In this document: positions 58,743-64,000 of the stretch, piece by piece
Layout of the letters: every line of letters begins with the position of its first letter
Numbering within the stretch: position 1 is the first letter of the stretch
NCBI GenBank assembly: GCA_021821945.1
Contig: JAJZTF010000001.1
Location: 62,001-126,000, forward strand
DNA: 64,000 bases
Reading direction: 5' to 3'
Origin: Pseudomonadota bacterium
GTDB lineage: Bacteria > Pseudomonadota > Gammaproteobacteria > Burkholderiales > Gallionellaceae
Notes under the pieces: generated by a model
Told to the model about the DNA's origin: nothing
Seen by the model: only the letters and a program-made list of their open reading frames with translations
Database searches by the model: none
Made by a program: the position numbers and the translations under genes

Positions 58743-60131
58743 CTAGGTGCCGCCGGATGCTTGGCCCAAGAGCCGGTCCACCGCCTCTTCATCGAAGCCC
58801 TTCATATCGACCTTGAGGCAGACCATGCCCTCGGCCACCACCACCAGCGCCTCGCGCACGCCCTGAAGCTGCGAGAGCGTCTGCTGCAGCTTTGCCCCCT
58901 CAGCCGCGCTCACCTTACCGAGATGATACAGCCTCGTGCGCACCAGGGCCAATGGCTTCATGCCTGCCGCCACCGCCACCCACAGCAGCAGCCAGAGGAT
59001 GGCAAAGATGAAGACCGAATTCCCGCCGACAAACTGCATCAACGCGCCTCCCACCGAGGCGCCGAAGAATGCACCGAGGAACTGCACGCTGCTGTATACG
59101 CCCATCGCCGTTCCCTTGGCCGACAGCGGCGCGACCTTGGAGATCATCGAGGGCAGGGTCGCCTCTAGCACGTTGAACGCGGCGAAGAAGACCAGCAGCG
59201 CCGCAGCCACCCCCCACAGGCTGTGCTGCCCGAACATCAGCACCAGCTGTCCGCACGCCGCCAGCGCGACTGCCCCGACGAATACCTGCTTCATCTTGCC
59301 GCGGCTCTCGGCGATGATGATGGGCGGGACCATCAGCGCAAAGGCGATCAGCATCACCGGCAGATATATCTTCCAGTGCTGGGACACGGCAAGGCCATTG
59401 CGCTCCAGCACAAAGGGCACCTGCATGAAAACGGACATCAGGATCGCATGCAGGGAGAAGATGCCGAAATCGAGGCGCAGCAGGTCGCGGTTTTTCAGCA
59501 CCTCGGCAAACTTGCTGCCGCTGGCCTCCGTGTCGCTGTGGAAATGCGTGATCTCGGGGTTCGGGATGACGAACCTGACGATGAGAAGCGCAAACAGTGC
59601 GAGCACCCCGGTCAGGGCGAAGATGCCAGGCACGCCCAGCATGCCGTTTAGCATCGGCGAAAGAATGAGCGATGCGGAGAAGGTCACGCCTATCGTCATG
59701 CCTATCATCGCCATCGCCTTGGTGCGGTGTTCTTCGCGGGTCAGGTCCGCAGTGAGGGCCATCACCGCAGCATTGATCGCGCCCGCCCCCTGGATCGCCC
59801 GACCCAGGATCACGAGATAGATGTTGCCTGACGATGCCGCGACAAAGCTCCCCAGCGCGAAAAGCACGAGCCCGATATAGATGATGGGCTTTCTCCCGTA
59901 GCGGTCGGACATCCATCCCGCCGGGATCTGCAGGATAGCCTGCGTCAGTCCATAGGCCCCCAACGCGATGCCCATCAGCAAATGGCTGCTTCCGCCGGGA
60001 AGCTTCGAGGCATAAAGCGCGAAGATGGGAAGGATGATGAACAAGCCCAGCATGCGCAGGCCGTAAATGCTGGCAAGACCGATGCTGGCCCGACGCTCCG
60101 TCGCGGTCATTTTTTCAGTAGTCTGTTGCAT
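58743..60131 (-). CDS. major facilitator superfamily (MFS) transporter
   Basis: A 462-aa membrane protein with about twelve hydrophobic segments and the MFS loop 2-3 motif in GWMSDRYGRKPII. The C-terminal soluble tail of about 60 residues (VSAAEGAKLQQTLSQLQGVREALVVVAEGMVCLKVDMKGFDEEAVDRLL) resembles a small regulatory domain. Substrate is unknown. An internal ATG at 60110 is an alternative start. In many betaproteobacteria uvrA lies divergently upstream of the MFS gene; here cyoA takes that place. Confidence 0.88.
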   Translation of the reverse strand: MQQTTEKMTATERRASIGLASIYGLRMLGLFIILPIFALYASKLPGGSSHLLMGIALGAYGLTQAILQIPAGWMSDRYGRKPIIYIGLVLFALGSFVAASSGNIYLVILGRAIQGAGAINAAVMALTADLTREEHRTKAMAMIGMTIGVTFSASLILSPMLNGMLGVPGIFALTGVLALFALLIVRFVIPNPEITHFHSDTEASGSKFAEVLKNRDLLRLDFGIFSLHAILMSVFMQVPFVLERNGLAVSQHWKIYLPVMLIAFALMVPPIIIAESRGKMKQVFVGAVALAACGQLVLMFGQHSLWGVAAALLVFFAAFNVLEATLPSMISKVAPLSAKGTAMGVYSSVQFLGAFFGASVGGALMQFVGGNSVFIFAILWLLLWVAVAAGMKPLALVRTRLYHLGKVSAAEGAKLQQTLSQLQGVREALVVVAEGMVCLKVDMKGFDEEAVDRLLGQASGGT

Positions 60132-60320
60132 GGCTTTTGAATTCGATTGAACTGAACCCGCATTTTAGCAGCACCTGCACGCGGAGGCAGCTGCAATCTG
60201 CTCGATGCGCAAGGGCTGGCACCCACCCATCACCCCTGGCCCCAGCAATATCGGGCTTTGTGACAAGGCTTATTTCCAAAAGATATTTATATTAATAACC
60301 ATATGAAATGTTAGCGATTC

Positions 60321-60361
60321 TTGCCCAACATCAATTTTATTAGAGTTTTATTATATATAAT
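60321..60361 (+). promoter_or_regulatory. candidate cyo promoter with FNR/Anr-like box
   Basis: TATAAT (60356-60361) predicts a transcription start near 60368. TTGCC-CAAC-ATCAA (60321-60334) matches eight of ten positions of the FNR half-sites TTGAT-N4-ATCAA, centred near -40.5, the class II activator position. No good -35 is present, which fits an activated promoter. The surrounding 60250-60360 is strongly AT-rich, in contrast to its neighbours. Confidence 0.4.
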
Positions 60362-60385
60362 GAGGCATGCGAAAGCGCATGCTTC
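60362..60385 (+). promoter_or_regulatory. 5'-end stem-loop of the cyo mRNA
   Basis: GAGGCATGCG (60362-60371) pairs with CGCATGCTTC (60376-60385), including one G-T pair, around the loop AAAG. It sits at the predicted transcription start and may stabilise the transcript. The rest of the 338-bp gap between the MFS gene and cyoA (60132-60469) shows no gene. Confidence 0.45.
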
Positions 60386-60469
60386 AAACCCGCATCCGGA
60401 AGAGCCTGCAAACATCGCCCCTCAATAATAAGTAGAACCCGCAATTACTTAATCGAAATCGCAAATGTC

Positions 60470-61378
60470 ATGAAAAAACTGTGGATAAAACTCTTGCCGC
60501 TGTTCCTGTATCCCGGATTGGGATATGCCTGCGAGGGAGACTGCGGCAACAGTCCCTGGGCTCTCCTCGACCCCAAGGGTCCCATTGCCGCGGATGAAAT
60601 GCACCTCATCCTGACCGCATTCGGCCTGATGCTGATCGTGGTCATCCCCGTGATCCTCATGACCTTCGCCTTCGCCTGGAAATACCGGGCCGGCAACAAG
60701 GAGGCAAGCTACACGCCCAAATGGGACAACTCCCATGCGATCGAGGTGGTGGTGTGGACGATACCCGCGATCATCGTGCTGATACTGAGCATCCTGGTAT
60801 GGAATTCGACCCATGCGCTGACGCCGGAGAAGCCCCTGGCATCCGCGACCAAGCCGCTCGTCGTGGAAGTGGTCGCGATGGACTGGAAATGGCTCTTCAT
60901 CTACCCCGAGCAGGGAATTGCGACCGTCAACAAGCTGGTGATCCCCACGGGCACGCCGGTCACCTTCCACATCACTTCAGATTCCGTGATGACCTCCTTC
61001 TTCATTCCCCGCCTGGGCGGCCAGATATACGCGATGGCCGGCATGCAGACCCAGCTCAACCTGATTGCTGACAAGGCGGGCACCTACCGCGGTCTGAACA
61101 CCCAGTTCAGCGGGGAAGGATTTTCCGGCATGAATTTCGAAGTCGATGCGACGAGCCCGGAAGCCTTCCAGAGCTGGCTGCAGGAGACCAAGACCGTCGG
61201 ACAGAATCTGGACAACAACCGTTTCAGGAAGCTTGAAGAGCCCACCGAGAATGAAAGACCGGCCTATTTCGCCAGCGTCGAGTCCGGCCTCTTCCAGAAC
61301 ATCTTGCAGAAATATGCAATGCGCCAGATGTCTGCGTCCAACGAGAACCACGCCCGCATGATGCAGGCTCAAAAGTAA
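60470..61378 (+). CDS. cyoA: cytochrome bo3 ubiquinol oxidase subunit II
   Basis: Subunit II of the proton-pumping quinol oxidase. Two transmembrane segments (about residues 45-65 and 88-107, the latter followed by [11 protein letters not shown]) precede a cupredoxin-like periplasmic domain that, as in quinol oxidases, lacks the CuA cysteines. The family phrases [23 protein letters not shown] and [19 protein letters not shown] are present. The N-terminus ([10 protein letters not shown]) does not form a canonical lipobox, unlike E. coli CyoA. The 302 aa length is normal. Confidence 0.95.
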   Translation: MKKLWIKLLPLFLYPGLGYACEGDCGNSPWALLDPKGPIAADEMHLILTAFGLMLIVVIPVILMTFAFAWKYRAGNKEASYTPKWDNSHAIEVVVWTIPAIIVLILSILVWNSTHALTPEKPLASATKPLVVEVVAMDWKWLFIYPEQGIATVNKLVIPTGTPVTFHITSDSVMTSFFIPRLGGQIYAMAGMQTQLNLIADKAGTYRGLNTQFSGEGFSGMNFEVDATSPEAFQSWLQETKTVGQNLDNNRFRKLEEPTENERPAYFASVESGLFQNILQKYAMRQMSASNENHARMMQAQK

Positions 61379-61391
61379 GGGAATATCAATC

Positions 61392-63419
61392 ATGTTCGAA
61401 TCTGCACTCTTCGGAAAACTGACACTGTCAGCCATTCCGTACACCAATCCCATCATCATGAGCGCCGTTGGAGGCGCCGCGCTGATCGGCCTTCTGATCA
61501 TCGGCTGGATCACCCAGCAGGGCCAGTGGGGATACCTGTGGCGGGAATGGCTGACCAGCGTCGACCACAAGCGCATCGGCGTGATGTACATCATCCTGGC
61601 CGTCGTCATGATGCTGCGCGGTTTCTCGGACGCGATCATGATGCGCATCCATCAGGCCTATGCCGAAGGGCTGGGCCAGGGGTTCCTGCCCCCCGAGCAC
61701 TACAATCAGATCTTCAGCGCCCACGGGACGATCATGATCATCTTCGTGGCCATGCCGTTCTTCATCGGGCTGATGAACTATGTCGTGCCGTTGCAGATCG
61801 GCGCTCGCGACGTTGCCTATCCATTCCTGAACTCGGTGAGCTTCTGGCTGACCGCAGCCAGCGCGGGCCTCGTGATGGTTTCGCTTGCGGTGGGTGATTT
61901 CTCGCAGGCAGGCTGGTCGGGCTATCCCCCGCTTTCCGAGATGCAGTACAGTCCCGGATCCGGCGTCGACTACTGGATGTGGAGCCTGCAGTTGGGCGGC
62001 ATCGGCACGCTGCTCACCGGCATCAACTTCTTCGTGACCATCATCAAGATGCGCGCGCCAGGCATGTCCTACATGAAGATCCCCGTTTTCACCTGGACCA
62101 TCCTGGTGACCACGGTGCTGATCATGCTGTCCTTCCCTGTTCTGACCGTCACCCTGTTCCTGCTGACGCTGGATCGCTACCTCGACATGCACTTCTTCAC
62201 GGGCGGCATGGGCGGCAACCAGATGATGTTCACCAACCTGTTCTGGGTCTGGGGCCATCCCGAGGTTTACATCGTGATCCTGCCTGCATTCGGCATCTAC
62301 TCTGAAGTCGTCTCGACCTTCTCGCAAAAGCGCCTGTTCGGCTATGCCTCCATGGTCTACGCTTCGATCGCGATCGCGTTCCTGTCCTTCATCGTGTGGC
62401 TGCACCACTTCTTCACGATGGGTGCCGGCGCCGACGTGAACGCCTTCTTCGGAATCGCCACGATGATCATCGCGGTGCCGACCGGCGTGAAGATCTTCAA
62501 CTGGCTGTTCACGATGTATCGCGGCCGCATCCAGTTCACGACGCCGATGCTGTGGAGCATAGGCTTCATCATCACCTTCTCGATCGGCGGAATGACCGGC
62601 GTCCTGCTGTCCGTCCCCGGTGCCGACTTCGTGCTGCACAACACCGAGTTCCTGGTTGCGCACTTCCACAACATGCTGATCCCGGGCGCGCTGTTCGGTT
62701 ATTTCGCAGGCTATTCGTTCTGGTTCCCCAAGATGTTCGGCTTCCGTCTCGATGAGAAATGGGGTCGCCGCGCGTTCTGGTCATGGCTGGGCGGTTTCTA
62801 CCTCGCGTTCATGCCTCTGTATGCGCTGGGCTTCATGGGCATGCCCCGCCGCCTGGTTCACTACGACAACCCGATCTGGCAGCCATACCTGCTGATCGCC
62901 CTTGCAGGCACGGTCCTGATTAGCTACGGCATCTTCTGCCAGGTAGCACAGCTCTATGTGAGCATCAAGAACCGTGCGGCACTTCGCGACACGACCGGAG
63001 ACATCTGGAACAGCCACTCCCTGGAATGGTCTGTCACCTCGCCTCCTCCGTTCTACAACTTCGCGAAGGTGCCTTATGTGGAGTCCCTGGATGCATTGTC
63101 CTACAAGAAGGAACACGGCATTCCGTTCCGCGCCGAGGCACCCTACAGCCCGATCCACATGCCCCGCAACAGCGGTGTGGGCGTGGCGATAGGCGCATTC
63201 ACCTTCGTCTTCGGATTCGCCATCGTGTGGCATATCTGGTGGCTCGTGATCGCAAGCACCCTGGCCATCCTGGTTGCGCTGGTGATGCGCTCCAACGACG
63301 AAGACGTCGATTACATGCTGAGCGCGGAAGAAGTCGCACGCATCGAGAAGAACGGTGCCCAGGCTTCTGCTTCGGCGGCATCCGGCCTCTCGCACCACGA
63401 CATGATTACTCAAGGATAA
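61392..63419 (+). CDS. cyoB: cytochrome bo3 ubiquinol oxidase subunit I
   Basis: The catalytic haem-copper subunit. Ligands are visible: the low-spin haem His in [11 protein letters not shown], CuB His and cross-linked Tyr in [12 protein letters not shown], the His pair in VWLHHFF, and the haem o/b ligands in [14 protein letters not shown]. It begins with the quinol oxidase-type N-terminus and has about 15 membrane segments in 675 aa. It starts 13 bp after cyoA. Confidence 0.97.
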   Translation: MFESALFGKLTLSAIPYTNPIIMSAVGGAALIGLLIIGWITQQGQWGYLWREWLTSVDHKRIGVMYIILAVVMMLRGFSDAIMMRIHQAYAEGLGQGFLPPEHYNQIFSAHGTIMIIFVAMPFFIGLMNYVVPLQIGARDVAYPFLNSVSFWLTAASAGLVMVSLAVGDFSQAGWSGYPPLSEMQYSPGSGVDYWMWSLQLGGIGTLLTGINFFVTIIKMRAPGMSYMKIPVFTWTILVTTVLIMLSFPVLTVTLFLLTLDRYLDMHFFTGGMGGNQMMFTNLFWVWGHPEVYIVILPAFGIYSEVVSTFSQKRLFGYASMVYASIAIAFLSFIVWLHHFFTMGAGADVNAFFGIATMIIAVPTGVKIFNWLFTMYRGRIQFTTPMLWSIGFIITFSIGGMTGVLLSVPGADFVLHNTEFLVAHFHNMLIPGALFGYFAGYSFWFPKMFGFRLDEKWGRRAFWSWLGGFYLAFMPLYALGFMGMPRRLVHYDNPIWQPYLLIALAGTVLISYGIFCQVAQLYVSIKNRAALRDTTGDIWNSHSLEWSVTSPPPFYNFAKVPYVESLDALSYKKEHGIPFRAEAPYSPIHMPRNSGVGVAIGAFTFVFGFAIVWHIWWLVIASTLAILVALVMRSNDEDVDYMLSAEEVARIEKNGAQASASAASGLSHHDMITQG

Positions 63420-63423
63420 TGAA

Positions 63424-64000
63424 ATGAGCGCCACTACTCTCACTCACGATCACCTGCATGATGCGCATCATGAGGAACACCATGATGCAAAGGAGAATGC
63501 GCTGTTCGGCTTCTGGATCTACCTGATGACCGACTGCATCCTGTTCGCATCGCTTTTCGCAACCTATGCGGTGCTGCGCCACAACTATGCAGACGGGCCA
63601 ACAGGACAGGAAATCTTCGATCTCAAGTACGTTTTCGTCGAGACCATGTTCCTGCTGTTCTCCAGCTTCTCCAACGGCTTCGCGATGATCTCGATGCACA
63701 AGAAGGATCGCTTCGGAACGCTGAAGTGGCTGATGCTGACCGCATTGCTGGGACTGGGCTTCGTCGGCATGGAGGTGAACGAATTCGCCCATCTCGCGAT
63801 GGAAGGAAACGGACCCGACCGCAGCGGCTTCCTCTCCGCCTTCTTCGGCCTGGTGGGCACGCACGGCGCCCACGTGAGCATAGGTCTGATCTGGATGAGC
63901 GTGATGATGGGGCAGCTCTACTTCAAGGGCATCACCCCCGCGATCACCTCGAGGATACTGAGGCTCAGCCTGTTCTGGCATTTCCTGGACATCATCTGGA
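63424..64000 (+). CDS. cyoC: cytochrome bo3 ubiquinol oxidase subunit III (partial, runs off the window)
   Basis: The first 192 codons of CyoC. A His-rich N-terminus (LTHDHLHDAHHEEHHDA) is followed by membrane segments typical of subunit III, including ALFGFWIYLMTDCILFASLF, FVETMFLLFSSFSNGFAMIS, and GTHGAHVSIGLIWM. It starts four bases after the cyoB stop. The remaining segment and any cyoD/cyoE lie beyond base 64000. Confidence 0.95.
   Translation, partial: MSATTLTHDHLHDAHHEEHHDAKENALFGFWIYLMTDCILFASLFATYAVLRHNYADGPTGQEIFDLKYVFVETMFLLFSSFSNGFAMISMHKKDRFGTLKWLMLTALLGLGFVGMEVNEFAHLAMEGNGPDRSGFLSAFFGLVGTHGAHVSIGLIWMSVMMGQLYFKGITPAITSRILRLSLFWHFLDIIW

Noticed and set aside
61428-62669. Long antisense frame in cyoB
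   Set aside because: Low-complexity His/Asp/Glu/Gln-rich translation is the mirror of membrane codons; no signal for expression.

Overview
The window looks like chromosomal DNA of a GC-rich betaproteobacterium. Three things support this: the order argS / SPOR protein / dsbA / SDR, the layout mreB-mreC-mreD-mrdA-rodA-rlpA, and single-chain GcvP behind a tandem glycine riboswitch. Protein flavour suggests Nitrosomonadales (Gallionellaceae-like), but this is inference without database support.

Layout. 1-3.7 kb: partial cca and slt (minus), then rdgC (plus) followed by a hairpin-rich, terminator-ended stretch that may encode a small RNA. 3.9-9.6 kb: a minus-strand block of SDR, dsbA, SPOR protein, argS, a small secreted protein and prfC. 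9.7-17.5 kb: a TPR/glycosyltransferase gene, then the cell-shape operon mreBCD-mrdA-rodA-rlpA (minus). 17.6-29.6 kb: gatC and gatA are separated from gatB by an ~8.8 kb defence island (hsdM, Abi-family gene, hsdS, FRG-domain gene, hsdR). 29.6-34.3 kb: glycine riboswitch and gcvT-gcvH-gcvP. 34.3-37.4 kb: a PemK/MazF-type toxin-antitoxin pair and a Gcr-family 'site-specific recombinase' membrane protein. These lie between repeated copies of the last codons of gcvP, suggesting serial insertion at the gcvP 3' end. 37.4-42.1 kb: PfkB kinase, fructosamine kinase-like protein, a substrate-binding protein, tRNA-Ser(CGA) and mltF. 42.1-48.3 kb: a minus-strand operon of an orphan LuxR-type response regulator, ftsK, lolA, rarA and serS. 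48.3-52.8 kb: the biotin cluster bioB-bioF-bioH-bioC-bioD (minus). 52.8-58.7 kb: comF-like gene, trmL, two uncharacterised genes, a calcium-type P-ATPase broken by a frameshift, and ssb. 58.7-64 kb: an MFS transporter, a regulated promoter region and the start of a cytochrome bo3 oxidase operon (cyoA, cyoB, partial cyoC).

Most genes are core housekeeping: translation (argS, serS, gatCAB, prfC, trmL), envelope growth and peptidoglycan turnover (mre/mrd genes, slt, mltF, rlpA, lolA), chromosome maintenance (ftsK, rarA, rdgC, ssb), glycine cleavage, biotin synthesis and respiration. The accessory parts are the gatA/gatB defence island and the gcvP-tail region. The most unusual observations are the repeated gcvP 3'-end sequence around the toxin-antitoxin and Gcr-like genes, and the compact five-gene type I restriction operon with a promoter/leader-ORF/terminator unit just upstream of its Abi gene.
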